The position numbers and the translations under genes are program-made. 64,000 nt of DNA. Origin: Methanobacterium sp964452085. GTDB taxonomy: Archaea; Methanobacteriota; Methanobacteria; Methanobacteriales; Methanobacteriaceae. The stretch covers positions 1 to 64,000 of the forward strand of contig CAYVKL010000004.1 of the NCBI GenBank assembly GCA_964452085.1. Reading direction: 5' to 3'. Below, piece after piece: positions 53,259 through 62,311 of the stretch (position 1 is the stretch's first letter; every line of letters starts with the position of its first letter). The notes beneath the pieces were generated by a model. That model saw nothing but the letters and a program-made list of their open reading frames with translations, did not search any database and was not told where the DNA came from.

Positions 53259-54317
53259 TTATTTTGAATTCATCACTGGCTCATAGATGGTGTTGCGTTC
53301 CACAGGAATGCGGCCTATTGCTTTAATGGTATCATGCATCTGCTCACGGGTGAGGTATTCACCGTGTGATGAACCAGCTGCTATTGAGATTTTATCTTCC
53401 ATCATGGTGCCTCCCAAATCATTAGCTCCACAACAAAGAGCTAATTGTGCCATTCGAGTGCCTAATTTTATCCATGAGGCTTGAATATTGGGGAGATCGC
53501 GTCCAAGAATTACACGGGCTATGGCATGAACTTTCAAATCCTCCAGACCACTTGCACCCTGGGATGTTAGGCCAGTGAGATTATTTTCTCCTAAAAAGGT
53601 CATGGGAACCAGTTCAGTGAAACCCCCAGTTTCTCGCTGAATATCCCTGAGTATAAATAGGTGTTCAATGCGGTCTTCCCAGTTTTCCACACTACCATAC
53701 ATTATGGTGGATGTGGAGGGTATGCCAAGTTTATGTGCTTCAGTGATTATATCTGCCCATTCCTGGGTTGAAACCTTATTAGGGCATATTTTCTCCCTTA
53801 CTTCATCAACCAGGATCTCTGCCGATGCACCAGTTAATGTATCAAGACCAGAATCTCTAAAGGAAATTAATGCGTCTTCAGTTGTGGTATTTGATGCTTC
53901 AGCTGCATGAAAAACTTCAACTGGAGATAGACTATGAAGGTCAATGGTATAATGTTCTTTTATGGTTCGGAAAAGGTCCGAGTAGAATTCAACATCCATG
54001 TAAGGCATTACACCTCCAAATAGGCAGATTTCAGTGGCTCCCACTTCAACTGCTTCACCAATGTTTTGAAGTATTTCATCAGTTGTCATTTCATAACCTA
54101 TATGGTCCCGGAAGGAACAAAATGAACAGCCAATCATACAGTGGTCGGTAATGAATGTGTTACGATTTGCTACAAAAGTAACCTCATCACCCACAATTTC
54201 CTGCCTCAATTTATCTGCAATATCAAATAACTTGAAATGGTTGGAGTTAACTAGTTTCAGCGCATCAGTCCTGGTTATTTCTCCAGCAAGAGATTTTTCG
54301 TAAATATATTTAAACAT
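53259..54317 (-). CDS. cofH: FO synthase subunit CofH (radical SAM)
   Basis: CofH transfers the hydroxybenzyl radical of tyrosine onto a ribityl-uracil, and CofG then closes the deazaflavin ring of coenzyme F420. The 352-residue length and the radical-SAM cluster motif CMIGCSFC (C-x3-C-x2-C, about residues 60-67) with CSFRDHIGYEM fit. GGVMPYMDVEFY and the C-terminal NDLGGTMMEDKIS block are typical of the CofH/MqnC branch. GAGGT precedes the ATG. No cofG lies in the window. Confidence 0.92.
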   Translation of the reverse strand: MFKYIYEKSLAGEITRTDALKLVNSNHFKLFDIADKLRQEIVGDEVTFVANRNTFITDHCMIGCSFCSFRDHIGYEMTTDEILQNIGEAVEVGATEICLFGGVMPYMDVEFYSDLFRTIKEHYTIDLHSLSPVEVFHAAEASNTTTEDALISFRDSGLDTLTGASAEILVDEVREKICPNKVSTQEWADIITEAHKLGIPSTSTIMYGSVENWEDRIEHLFILRDIQRETGGFTELVPMTFLGENNLTGLTSQGASGLEDLKVHAIARVILGRDLPNIQASWIKLGTRMAQLALCCGANDLGGTMMEDKISIAAGSSHGEYLTREQMHDTIKAIGRIPVERNTIYEPVMNSK

Positions 54318-54430
54318 GTATTTACCTCGATTAAGTTCAAATATTCAAGTTTAAGATTTAATTTTAAGTGGATGATTTATTTACTATTTCAATGGTATAT
54401 GAACTAATCCAAATCTATGAAATCTAAAGA

Positions 54431-54488
54431 TTCTAATATAAGGCTATTATTCTAATATAAAGCTATTATTCTAACATAATACTATAAC
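54431..54488. repeat. AT-rich 19-bp tandem repeat
   Basis: Three copies, the last diverged, of TTCTAATATAAGGCTATTA lie in tandem upstream of cofH. They may be a simple repeat or binding sites. Confidence 0.6.
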
Positions 54489-54503
54489 CTTTTAAAAAAA
54501 TGT

Positions 54504-56090
54504 TTATATTACCTTTTGATATTGATTATAAATATTTACCAGAAGTTCAGACATTTTTTCTCCTATGATCTTATATTCTTTAGCTCTTAGATTAGCAATG
54601 GAAATTCTAATTGACCATGGGGGCATATCAAAACCCGCACCTGGTAGAACTACTATTGAATAAAGGTCTGCTAAAGCGAAAACAAATGAAAGGGGACTGT
54701 AATTATTTTCCATCCATTGAGTAAAATCAGTTCCATATCTTTCTTCTACAAGTTCTAAAATATCAATTATAGCATAATAATTCGTTGCTGTTGTATCAGT
54801 ATAAAATGGTAATCCTAGGCCATTATACAATTGATGAATTCTGTTGTTAAGTGTATTTTCAGTTCCTTTCAAGTATAAACTGTTATTTTCGAGTAAGAAA
54901 AATATTGCAAAAAGGGTCATCTGTGTTTGTTGTGGTAATGACAAACCAGCTGTATGTTTAAGAGCAACAGATCTACTATCAGCTACCATACGATCAATGA
55001 ACTTCATTTTATCCGGTTCAAGACATACGCACCCATACCTTTCATTGGACCTTTTTTTATCAATTTCACTCATATTAGCTATCATCTCATCCAGTATGTT
55101 ATTTTGGTTTAAGGCGATTATTCCCAGTCTCCAACCTGTGCAGCCAATATGTTTGGAAAAAGAGTAAACACAGATGGTATTAAAAGGGATTTGAGCCATA
55201 AAAGACCGGAAATTATCCACAAAGGTGGCATAAACATCATCAGAGATGATTATCAAATTTGGATTATAGTTCTGAACAATATCTGATATTCTATCTAATG
55301 TTTCCTGTTTAATGGCTTTGGATTGTGGATTTCCTGGATTCACCACGAAAAATGCTTTTATTGAAGGGTCTTTAAGTTTATCAATTTCAGAATCTGGGTA
55401 TTGCCATTGGTCCATTTCATCAGCTATAATTTCAATTTCAACCAAGTCATAATTACCCAGTCGAGGGATTTCTAGGTAGGGAGTGAAAATAGGTGATCCA
55501 ATAGCTATTTTATCTCCTTTTTGAATGATTTTATTTTCAAATAAAGAATCAAAAATGTATTTTATTGCACCAGTACCACCTTCTGTTGCAAATAAATCAT
55601 ATTTACCCAATTCTATTTGATCATTACATAGAAATTTAAGTAAAAATGAATTTATAACCTTCTCAGTATAAGGTCGCATTCTATCAGGTTCTGGATAGAA
55701 ATCTCCAATGGTTCCAGTTACCAGTTCATATATCCATTTATCCGGATCAAAACCCAAATTTTCAATTCCATATTTAATGGATTCCTCTAAAAATCCTATT
55801 CCCGGCGCTTCATGATTTTTAACCAGATATTCCTCAAATCTCTTTGCAATACCTTCTATTTCAGGATGTAAGCCCCCGTGAGGATATATGAATGTGCGTT
55901 TGGATTCTTGGATGGCAAAGTGACCTAGAGTTAAAAAAGCTTCTCGAGGTGTGGTTGCAATCCAGTTGGGATTACCACGACCAGCATTTAATAGGGTACG
56001 ATCCTGGAAGTTCCCTGCTAATTTAGTTAGTTCGAATTGGATTTCAAATGGACTTAATTCCATATATTTTTCTAATTTTTTGTAATCCAT
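54504..56090 (-). CDS. aspD: Aspartate 4-decarboxylase/aminotransferase (AspD)
   Basis: A 528-residue PLP enzyme matching the aspartate beta-decarboxylase family end to end: SPFEIQFELTKLAG, NAGRGNPNWIATTPR, FATEGGTGAIKYIF, GSPIFTPYLEIPRLG, NPGNPQSKAI, DDVYATFVDNF, SFSKHIGCTGWRLG (PLP lysine) and VADSRSVALKHTAGLS. These enzymes turn L-aspartate into L-alanine and carbon dioxide, with a side aminotransferase activity. AGGAGAATT precedes the ATG. In bacteria the gene often goes with an aspartate-alanine antiporter, which is not here. Its presence in a methanogen may reflect transfer. Confidence 0.9.
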   Translation of the reverse strand: MDYKKLEKYMELSPFEIQFELTKLAGNFQDRTLLNAGRGNPNWIATTPREAFLTLGHFAIQESKRTFIYPHGGLHPEIEGIAKRFEEYLVKNHEAPGIGFLEESIKYGIENLGFDPDKWIYELVTGTIGDFYPEPDRMRPYTEKVINSFLLKFLCNDQIELGKYDLFATEGGTGAIKYIFDSLFENKIIQKGDKIAIGSPIFTPYLEIPRLGNYDLVEIEIIADEMDQWQYPDSEIDKLKDPSIKAFFVVNPGNPQSKAIKQETLDRISDIVQNYNPNLIIISDDVYATFVDNFRSFMAQIPFNTICVYSFSKHIGCTGWRLGIIALNQNNILDEMIANMSEIDKKRSNERYGCVCLEPDKMKFIDRMVADSRSVALKHTAGLSLPQQTQMTLFAIFFLLENNSLYLKGTENTLNNRIHQLYNGLGLPFYTDTTATNYYAIIDILELVEERYGTDFTQWMENNYSPLSFVFALADLYSIVVLPGAGFDMPPWSIRISIANLRAKEYKIIGEKMSELLVNIYNQYQKVI

Positions 56091-56228
56091 GAGAATTCTC
56101 CTACAAGCACTGATTGATTAGCGAATTATGAATAAATATTATTTAGCAACGATTTTTTTAAATAAAAAAATCCCTATTTACAATTATAATAAAAGAAATT
56201 TGTTAATTAAAATAATATTAATTTATGC

Positions 56229-56471
56229 CTAATCTTCGATTCTATCTACATAGAGTAATCCGTAGCTGTCAACGAGTTCTTTAAACTCATCTGTTGTTGT
56301 AGTTGTTTCTAATACTTTTTCAATATCTTCAAGAATGTTAGAATATCTAATTTTAGATTCAACATCTGAGTAATCTTTTTTAAGGACAATAGTCACAGCT
56401 ATGTTATTATCTTCAAATTTACAAATCTTATTCCCATCTATATCTGTTGAAAATACTATTTCCCCATCCAT
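56229..56471 (-). CDS. Hypothetical soluble protein (80 aa)
   Basis: Start chosen at ATG 56471 after AAAGGTG; a frame from 56507 lacks a site. It is an acidic, probably alpha/beta protein with a run of threonines (ETTTTTDEF) near residue 58. No family is recognised. It shares strand with its neighbours, but intervals of over 80 bp on both sides make an operon uncertain. Confidence 0.5.
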   Translation of the reverse strand: MDGEIVFSTDIDGNKICKFEDNNIAVTIVLKKDYSDVESKIRYSNILEDIEKVLETTTTTDEFKELVDSYGLLYVDRIED

Positions 56472-56553
56472 TTTCACACCTTTTTTAAATAATTTATTTA
56501 ATATCATTAGTTTAGTAAAGTATTGTATAAATTAAGTTTAAGACAGGATTTAA

Positions 56554-57612
56554 TTATTTGTTTTTACTTAAAATAACTCCACTGGCAATGGTAATTATAG
56601 CCAACAAGAGGTATAATATGGGTAGTCCTGTTTTCTTCATTGGAACTGAATTATTTTTAATTGCCACGTAATCAATATTGGATTTTGTGTTGATTGTTGT
56701 CTGAGCATTCACTGTATTAATTAATGGGTTTATATTTGTAATTGTTGGAGATGATGGATTGGTTGTTGAAGATGGAGGGGAACCGTCGAGACCTACCAAC
56801 GGAATGATATTGGAAACCCAAACAAATAACTTAGCCATAATACTTGGAGATTTTGGGTCCAGTTCAGGGTGAGGTCCCACTAAAGCACTTCTTCCTTGTC
56901 CATAATTGTCACCGACTATTGCTGCCATGCCACTTGAAATAACACTTTGACCACTAGAATTTGTAACACCATCATAGGTTGCCATCACAAAAGCATTTCC
57001 TTTGACGGTCATTGCAGGTCCGTTCCAGTAGAGAGTAGTTATTGTGCCTTCTTGACCTAATATTCCTTTACCCGCATTGGTTATGGTAATGTCTGTATTT
57101 TTTTCAGCATATGCCTGCAAGCAGTTGATATTTGGTGCTACTCCCCAACCCTTGTAACAATTTTCTGTGTAATTTGCTCCGGAGAATGCACCAGCGCATA
57201 TTCCCAGGTAACCACCACCTGCATTAACAAAATTTTTTATGGCGGTTGGATCGATATTATCAATTGTTTTACCCTCATAATCTGTAATATAATCATTACC
57301 TCCAGGCATAGCAAGCACATTATATGAATTTAAGGTTGCTGTGTTTATGTTGGGAGAAGTGCTGTAGGTGAAATAATATCCTGGAACTAGGTTTTGAGTG
57401 TTTGCAGAATCAAGAACAGATTTTATTCCCACAACTGAATCAGGAGCGGCATTGGTTCCATTATAGATCAATACTTTGATAGTTTGAGTATCAGAACCAG
57501 CAGCATGGTTACTTATATCTTCTGCAGCAGCAGAACTTGTACTTAAAGCCAAGGCTACAATTGAAAAAAGTAAAATTATTATTAATTTTTTTTTATTTTG
57601 ATGATGTAAGAT
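56554..57612 (-). CDS. Secreted, anchored GATase1/BPL_N-like protein, near-cognate start
   Basis: GGGGAG (57621-57626) is followed after 8 nt by ATC 57612 (ATA 57615 at 5 nt). The frame then gives a normal signal peptide (NKKKLIIILLFSIVALAL) ending at SAAAE. No ATG, GTG or TTG lies before the TTG at 57552, which would cut the signal in half. The outer domain of about 230 residues has the class-I glutamine-amidotransferase fold with GGGYLGICAGAF (Cys nucleophile) and GPHPE, as in BPL_N-like proteins. A Ser/Thr/Pro linker and the anchor KKTGLPILYLLLAII with SKNK tail follow. The substrate is unknown. Confidence 0.72.
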   Translation of the reverse strand: MLHHQNKKKLIIILLFSIVALALSTSSAAAEDISNHAAGSDTQTIKVLIYNGTNAAPDSVVGIKSVLDSANTQNLVPGYYFTYSTSPNINTATLNSYNVLAMPGGNDYITDYEGKTIDNIDPTAIKNFVNAGGGYLGICAGAFSGANYTENCYKGWGVAPNINCLQAYAEKNTDITITNAGKGILGQEGTITTLYWNGPAMTVKGNAFVMATYDGVTNSSGQSVISSGMAAIVGDNYGQGRSALVGPHPELDPKSPSIMAKLFVWVSNIIPLVGLDGSPPSSTTNPSSPTITNINPLINTVNAQTTINTKSNIDYVAIKNNSVPMKKTGLPILYLLLAIITIASGVILSKNK

Positions 57613-57803
57613 TATAAAAACTCCCCAATGTGAAAAATCTATTTGTTTATTAATTATGTTTTTATTTGTTATATTTTTTTAAATACTTTTTTATAACTTT
57701 GTAGATTATCTTGATTAGTATTGAACGGCCTTATTAGGTTTTTATGGTCTTTTAATTGATTTTTGCAAGAGAAAAGATATTATACAATTTTGATATAACC
57801 AAA

Positions 57804-57815
57804 ATATTTATAAAT
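57804..57815 (+). promoter_or_regulatory. TATA box of the PadR-ABC operon
   Basis: ATATTTATAAAT preceded by an A/C-rich BRE-like stretch. Transcription would begin near 57833-57838, right at the start of the palindrome at 57835. Confidence 0.6.
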
Positions 57816-57834
57816 AAAATAGATATATCATATT

Positions 57835-57861
57835 ATATTATGTCGAATTTCAACATATTAT
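57835..57861. promoter_or_regulatory. PadR-type operator palindrome
   Basis: A 27-bp imperfect inverted repeat whose inner arms are ATGT (57840-57843) and ACAT (57853-57856), 9 bp apart, the ATGT/ACAT pattern known for PadR-family operators. It covers the predicted transcription start and ends 5 nt before the AAGGAGG site, so it is well placed for self-repression by the PadR protein encoded next. Confidence 0.65.
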
Positions 57862-57880
57862 CAAAAAAGGAGGTTAATTG

Positions 57881-58390
57881 ATGAATGGAGAAAATGCGCC
57901 TTCAAATAATGAACATGATGAATCCAGAGAAAACAATGAAGATTTACCAGGAGATTTCCATGAATTAATGGAGAAGCGCAGTGAAAACCTTAAAAATATG
58001 TCTGATTATGAAAAAAAGCTTATGAAAGGATTAATGCGAGGTTTTGGTAATACAATGATCCTCTGGCTTATTAGCAAAAAAAAGCAGCACGGATATGAGA
58101 TAATGACCAAACTTCATGATTCTTCCCCTATTGAAACTAAAATGCCCAGTGCCAGTAAAATATACCCGGTACTTCATGATCTTGAAAAGCATGGATTGAT
58201 TGAAGGTTCATGGGGGCATCAAGGAAAAAGAAAGATAAAATACTATGAAATAACCGAGGAAGGTAAAAAAACGCTTACAACCTTTAGAGAACTAGCACAA
58301 ATAGCAAAAAAGAATAAATCCAACCTTTGGCTTGAGTTCATGAAGGATATGTTAGTTGATGAAGGGGATATAAAGGAGGTGACATCATGA
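57881..58390 (+). CDS. PadR-family transcriptional repressor
   Basis: A 169-residue protein. A polar, acidic N-terminal extension of about 60 residues precedes a PadR winged helix (MILWLISKKKQHGYEIMTKL, SASKIYPVLHDLEKHGLI, KIKYYEITEEGKKTL) and a short C-terminal dimer helix. AAGGAGG is 7 nt before ATG 57881. The stop overlaps the ABC ATPase start by 4 bp (ATGA), so the two are translationally coupled. PadR repressors commonly sense exported drugs or phenolic acids. A matching palindrome lies over its own promoter. Confidence 0.9.
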   Translation: MNGENAPSNNEHDESRENNEDLPGDFHELMEKRSENLKNMSDYEKKLMKGLMRGFGNTMILWLISKKKQHGYEIMTKLHDSSPIETKMPSASKIYPVLHDLEKHGLIEGSWGHQGKRKIKYYEITEEGKKTLTTFRELAQIAKKNKSNLWLEFMKDMLVDEGDIKEVTS

Positions 58391-59487
58391 AATACGCTAT
58401 AGAAACATTCAATCTTACTAAGCAATATGGGGATTTCTTAGCAGTTGATGATCTGAATATGAAGATCAGAAACGAAACAGTATTTGGGTTTTTAGGCCCT
58501 AATGGTGCGGGTAAAACCACTACTATAAAAATGCTTACTTGTTTAATTGCTCCAACTAGTGGAACTGCCAATGTTTCCGGTTTTGATGTTCTAAAAAACC
58601 CTAATGAAGTGAGACAAAAAATAGGGATGGTACCTCAGCTGGTAAGCCTATATGGAGATCTAACTGTCAAAGAAAATGTATATCTTTGTGCTGATTTTTA
58701 TGGAATTTCCCGTGATCTTAAAGAAAGTCGAGCCGATGAACTCATGGAAATGGTAGACATAAAATATGCAGAAAATAAAATGGTAAAACAACTTTCTGGA
58801 GGAATGAAACAGAAAGCATCAGTTGTAGCAAGTTTAATCCACCAGCCAGATATTCTATTTCTTGATGAACCTACAATAGGCTTAGATCCCACCACCAAAC
58901 GAGTTTTATGGGACCTTGTGGAAGAACTGAACTCCAACGGTCATACCATTATCTTATGTTCACACGATATGTATGAAGTTGAACTTTTGTGTGATGATGT
59001 GGGAATTATAAATCAAGGAAAACTAGCTGCATTTGACACACCTCAAGGACTTAAGGACACCATGATTCATGAGATCAAGGAAGAAAAAGGCCCAATTACT
59101 TCCAATGTTTCAGAAGTCTTGGAAAAAATCCTTGAAGAAACAAACCCTGAAGATAAAAAGGCTGTTGAATTTATACAGGACAGTATGAGTGAAGAACACC
59201 TTAATTTTAAAGAATTAAGTCTTATTATCAACAATATCGACGAAAAACTTATTAATCATCTAAATAGTTTACCCATGGTTCAAAGTGTCACAGAACATGT
59301 TTCAGGGAGAATCACTATGGAGATAGATGATGAGGATGATGCAGTGACCAAGGTCATAGCGGATATAATCGAACATGGGGGAAACATAACCTCCATAGCT
59401 ACTAAAGACCCTTCCTTAGAAGATGTTTTTATGAGAGTTACCTCTAAAAAGAAACAATTAGAAGGTGTAGATGATGGTGGAAACTAA
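58387..59487 (+). CDS. ABC exporter ATPase (drug/daunorubicin-type)
   Basis: A 366-residue ATP-binding subunit with Walker A GPNGAGKTT, Q-loop PQL, signature LSGGMKQK, Walker B ILFLDEPTIGLDP and H-loop CSHD. An extended C-terminal region (about 230-366, acidic) is typical of DrrA-like exporters. A perfect AAAGGAGGTGA precedes the ATG, and the start overlaps the padR stop. It powers the permease encoded next, whose start overlaps this gene by 17 bp. Confidence 0.92.
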   Translation: MKYAIETFNLTKQYGDFLAVDDLNMKIRNETVFGFLGPNGAGKTTTIKMLTCLIAPTSGTANVSGFDVLKNPNEVRQKIGMVPQLVSLYGDLTVKENVYLCADFYGISRDLKESRADELMEMVDIKYAENKMVKQLSGGMKQKASVVASLIHQPDILFLDEPTIGLDPTTKRVLWDLVEELNSNGHTIILCSHDMYEVELLCDDVGIINQGKLAAFDTPQGLKDTMIHEIKEEKGPITSNVSEVLEKILEETNPEDKKAVEFIQDSMSEEHLNFKELSLIINNIDEKLINHLNSLPMVQSVTEHVSGRITMEIDDEDDAVTKVIADIIEHGGNITSIATKDPSLEDVFMRVTSKKKQLEGVDDGGN

Positions 59488-60670
59488 AAAAATTATGTGG
59501 ATGCTTAAAAAAGACTTATTAGTCTTATGGAGACATAAACCCCGTTTATTTTCAATAATATTGTTCCCCATAATTATGATAACCCTTTTTGGGTATGGTA
59601 TGGGAGGAACTTTGGAAAACATTCCAGTGGTAATCGTGGAGCAAAGCCAAGGGCAAGTGACGGACACTACCCTTACTGCAATGAAAGGAATGAGTTTGTA
59701 TGACATTAAGGAGATAACCACTGATCCTGATAAAGCCAAAGAAATGGTTCAAAATGGACAGGTTAAGGCAGCCATTATCTTACCAAAGAATTATGATGAT
59801 CTGACTGATACAAAACCCAAGAGTGTGGTAATTGATGTTGATTCATCGGACCAGATGGCTACAAGTGCAGTAGTTCCGGCAACACAAGCTTTGTTCAGCC
59901 AGATAAATAATCAGCTGGCAGTAGGGAAGCTTCAGGCTATGAATTTAACACCTGCTTCAAGTGCTACAATCCAGGTTCAGCAAAATAATGTACCAGCACA
60001 ACAACAGCAGATCAACTACCAGAACATAATGAACTCAATCAATTTCCAGATAAATAAAATGTATGGAGATATTAAATACATAGACTTCCTGGTACCTGCA
60101 ATAATAGGAATGACTGTCCTGTTTGGTTGTATGTTTGGAATGGGAGAAGCTTTAGCTGGTGAAAGAGAAAGAGGAGAACTTGCAAGACTTTTCATGACAC
60201 CAACCAGTGTTGCAACTGTTGTTGGGGGAAAAATAATCTCTAAATTGTCAGTGGAAATTGTGAGGGCCTTACTACTAATCGCAGCTGCCATAGCTCTATT
60301 TGGAATTGTAATAAACGGAAGTATGTTGGTTACTATTCTAGTTCTCGCTCTGGGAGCATTGTGTTTTGTAGGTTTTGGAATTATGATTTCTGCCAGAGTC
60401 TCAACCCAGGAAGATTACATGCAAATGGTAATGCCCATTACAATGCCCATGATGTTTGTTTCAGGAGTTTTCTATCCAATTGAAACCATGCCTTGGATAT
60501 TCCAAAAACTGGCATACATATTCCCATTAACCTATGTAAACGATGCTCTAAGGGCTGTTATGTTAAAAGGCGTAGGTATTGGAGATATATGGGTTGATAT
60601 ACTGGTTCTATTAGGATTTACAGGCCTTTTCTTTGCCTTGGGAGTTACTAGGTTCAACAGAGATATTTAA
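59471..60670 (+). CDS. ABC-2 type exporter permease
   Basis: A 399-residue permease: TM1 at about 22-42, a large external domain (about 45-215, Gln/Asn-rich near 175-190), then five TM helices with the ABC-2 signature GERERGELARLFMTP, VSGVFYPIETMPWIFQKLAYIFPLTY and the final helix. It works as a dimer with the ATPase encoded upstream. The start may be any of the ATG/ATG/GTG codons at 59471-59477 or the ATG at about 59504 (MWMLKKD). The substrate is unknown. Confidence 0.9.
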   Translation: MMVETKKIMWMLKKDLLVLWRHKPRLFSIILFPIIMITLFGYGMGGTLENIPVVIVEQSQGQVTDTTLTAMKGMSLYDIKEITTDPDKAKEMVQNGQVKAAIILPKNYDDLTDTKPKSVVIDVDSSDQMATSAVVPATQALFSQINNQLAVGKLQAMNLTPASSATIQVQQNNVPAQQQQINYQNIMNSINFQINKMYGDIKYIDFLVPAIIGMTVLFGCMFGMGEALAGERERGELARLFMTPTSVATVVGGKIISKLSVEIVRALLLIAAAIALFGIVINGSMLVTILVLALGALCFVGFGIMISARVSTQEDYMQMVMPITMPMMFVSGVFYPIETMPWIFQKLAYIFPLTYVNDALRAVMLKGVGIGDIWVDILVLLGFTGLFFALGVTRFNRDI

Positions 60671-60697
60671 GAGATATATTCATTAAAAGGTGATAAA

Positions 60698-61936
60698 ATG
60701 ATAAAAAGGAAAAACACGCTGATTGGATTGGTGATTATGTGTTTGCTTGCAAGTTCAATTTCAATTGCTCCAGCTTCAGCTCAGGATTGGAACATGTTCC
60801 GTGCCAATCTTGATCACACTGGTTACGTAGATGAAGCAACCGATTTCACCCCTGCAACATGGCTATATAAAGCTAACAGTGCCATTAAATCATCTATAAT
60901 AATTGCAGATAAAACGTTATACTTTGGTTCAACCAATGGAACCATGTACGCTATTAACATAGATGATGGAAGTAGAGTATGGACTTATAATACTGGGGGG
61001 AGTATCTTATCATCTCCTGTAGCCAATGGGGATAATATCTATTTTGGTTCCATGGATAGTTATTTCTATGCTTTAAATAAGAAGAATGGAGATTTCCTAT
61101 GGAAGTACAAAGCGGGTAATAGTATAGAATCATCTCCTGCAATTGATAATGGAGTGATATATTTCGGTGCCAATGACAACCGTTTGTATGCTTTAAATGC
61201 TAATGACGGTAGTATGAAGTGGGAATTTGAAAGTGGAAATGCCATTAAATCTTCTCCTGCTGTATATAATGGAAATGTATATTTTGGATCAGATGATGGA
61301 AAAATTTATGCTGTAAACACCAATGGTGCAAAGGTATGGGAATTTGACACAGGTAATGCTGTTAGATCCTCACCTGCTGTTCGTGACAATGTGGTGTATG
61401 TAGGAACTGATAATGGAATGTTTTATGCATTGAATACTGGAGATGGATCAGTTAAATGGTCATATAACTTCAAAGATGCCGTTAAATCATCACCAGTTTT
61501 GGATTCAAATGACAATAGTGTATTTGTAGGTGCAAATAACGGTAATTTAACCTGTCTTGACATGAGGGATGGGAAACAAAAATGGAGCTTAAACCTAGGA
61601 AATGTTGAAGCTACACCATCGTTAATGGGAGACTACCTTGTGGTCCCTTCTACCAGTGGCACCGTATACGTCATAAATAAATTTAGTGGTAAGGAAGAAT
61701 GGAGTTATTCACCCGGATATTATCTGTTTAACACGCCTCTAACTTCATCAGCTGTATATGGTAGTGAGATTTTTGTCAGCAGTAGTGACGGATACATTTA
61801 CGCACTGGATAACGATAAGAAAACAGGACCAACTTCTGAATACCTATATTACATAGTTGGAATTGTTGGAGGTATAATTGTTATTTTAATAGCAATTAGA
61901 TTCATTAACGGTCGTAGGAAGAAAAAAGACTCATAA
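60698..61936 (+). CDS. Secreted PQQ-type beta-propeller with C-terminal TM anchor
   Basis: A 412-residue protein. The signal peptide ends near SAQDW. Then come about eight 40-residue blades with SSPAVxNGxVYFGSxDGxxYALNxxDGxxKW, the pyrrolo-quinoline-quinone/BamB-like propeller, and a last TM helix (about 382-402) with RRKKKDS tail inside. No PQQ-binding enzyme residues stand out, so it is a binding scaffold. It follows the ABC permease gene by 28 bp with AAAGGTGAT before the ATG, and so is the fourth gene of the PadR operon. It may guide or receive the exported substrate. Confidence 0.88.
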   Translation: MIKRKNTLIGLVIMCLLASSISIAPASAQDWNMFRANLDHTGYVDEATDFTPATWLYKANSAIKSSIIIADKTLYFGSTNGTMYAINIDDGSRVWTYNTGGSILSSPVANGDNIYFGSMDSYFYALNKKNGDFLWKYKAGNSIESSPAIDNGVIYFGANDNRLYALNANDGSMKWEFESGNAIKSSPAVYNGNVYFGSDDGKIYAVNTNGAKVWEFDTGNAVRSSPAVRDNVVYVGTDNGMFYALNTGDGSVKWSYNFKDAVKSSPVLDSNDNSVFVGANNGNLTCLDMRDGKQKWSLNLGNVEATPSLMGDYLVVPSTSGTVYVINKFSGKEEWSYSPGYYLFNTPLTSSAVYGSEIFVSSSDGYIYALDNDKKTGPTSEYLYYIVGIVGGIIVILIAIRFINGRRKKKDS

Positions 61937-61940
61937 AATA

Positions 61941-61974
61941 GTGGAATTATTTTCCACTAATTTTCTTTTTTTTT
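61941..61974 (+). terminator. Stem-loop and T-tract terminator of the PadR-ABC operon
   Basis: GTGGAA (61941-61946)/TTCCAC (61952-61957) with a 5-nt loop, then TTTTCTTTTTTTTT. A well-formed terminator just after the PQQ gene stop. Confidence 0.75.
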
Positions 61975-62083
61975 AAGATTAAAAAAAAAATTTCCCTTTT
62001 TAATTAGTATTAATTCTGGAATGTGAATTGTTTTTGGATTAAATTTAATATCTCTGATTTGTAATATAATAAATGGGGATAAA

Positions 62084-62311
62084 ATGAGAATCAAAGAAAA
62101 AATTATTGGAAAAGAAGTTGTTGACAATCATGCATTATTGATTGGAAAAGTGAAGGATGTGGAAGTGAACTTCGAAACTAAAACAGTTGAAGCTTTTATA
62201 ATAGGAAAAGGCGGACTGTTTGAAGGTTTGGGAAGTTCCAATGATATTGTAGTTCCCCTATCAATGGTAATAGCTGTAGGGGATAAAATACTGGTTAAAA
62301 GTGAAAATTAG
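62084..62311 (+). CDS. PRC-barrel domain protein (75 aa)
   Basis: A single small beta-barrel: KIIGKEVVDNHALLIGKVKDVEVNFETKTVEAFIIG matches the PRC-barrel fold seen in photosynthetic reaction-centre H chains and the ribosome-maturation protein RimM. Methanogens often carry several such free-standing copies, whose role is unknown; binding to RNA, ribosome or protein is proposed. GGGGATAAA precedes the ATG. The T-rich stretch at 62311-62345 probably ends the transcript. Confidence 0.85.
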   Translation: MRIKEKIIGKEVVDNHALLIGKVKDVEVNFETKTVEAFIIGKGGLFEGLGSSNDIVVPLSMVIAVGDKILVKSEN

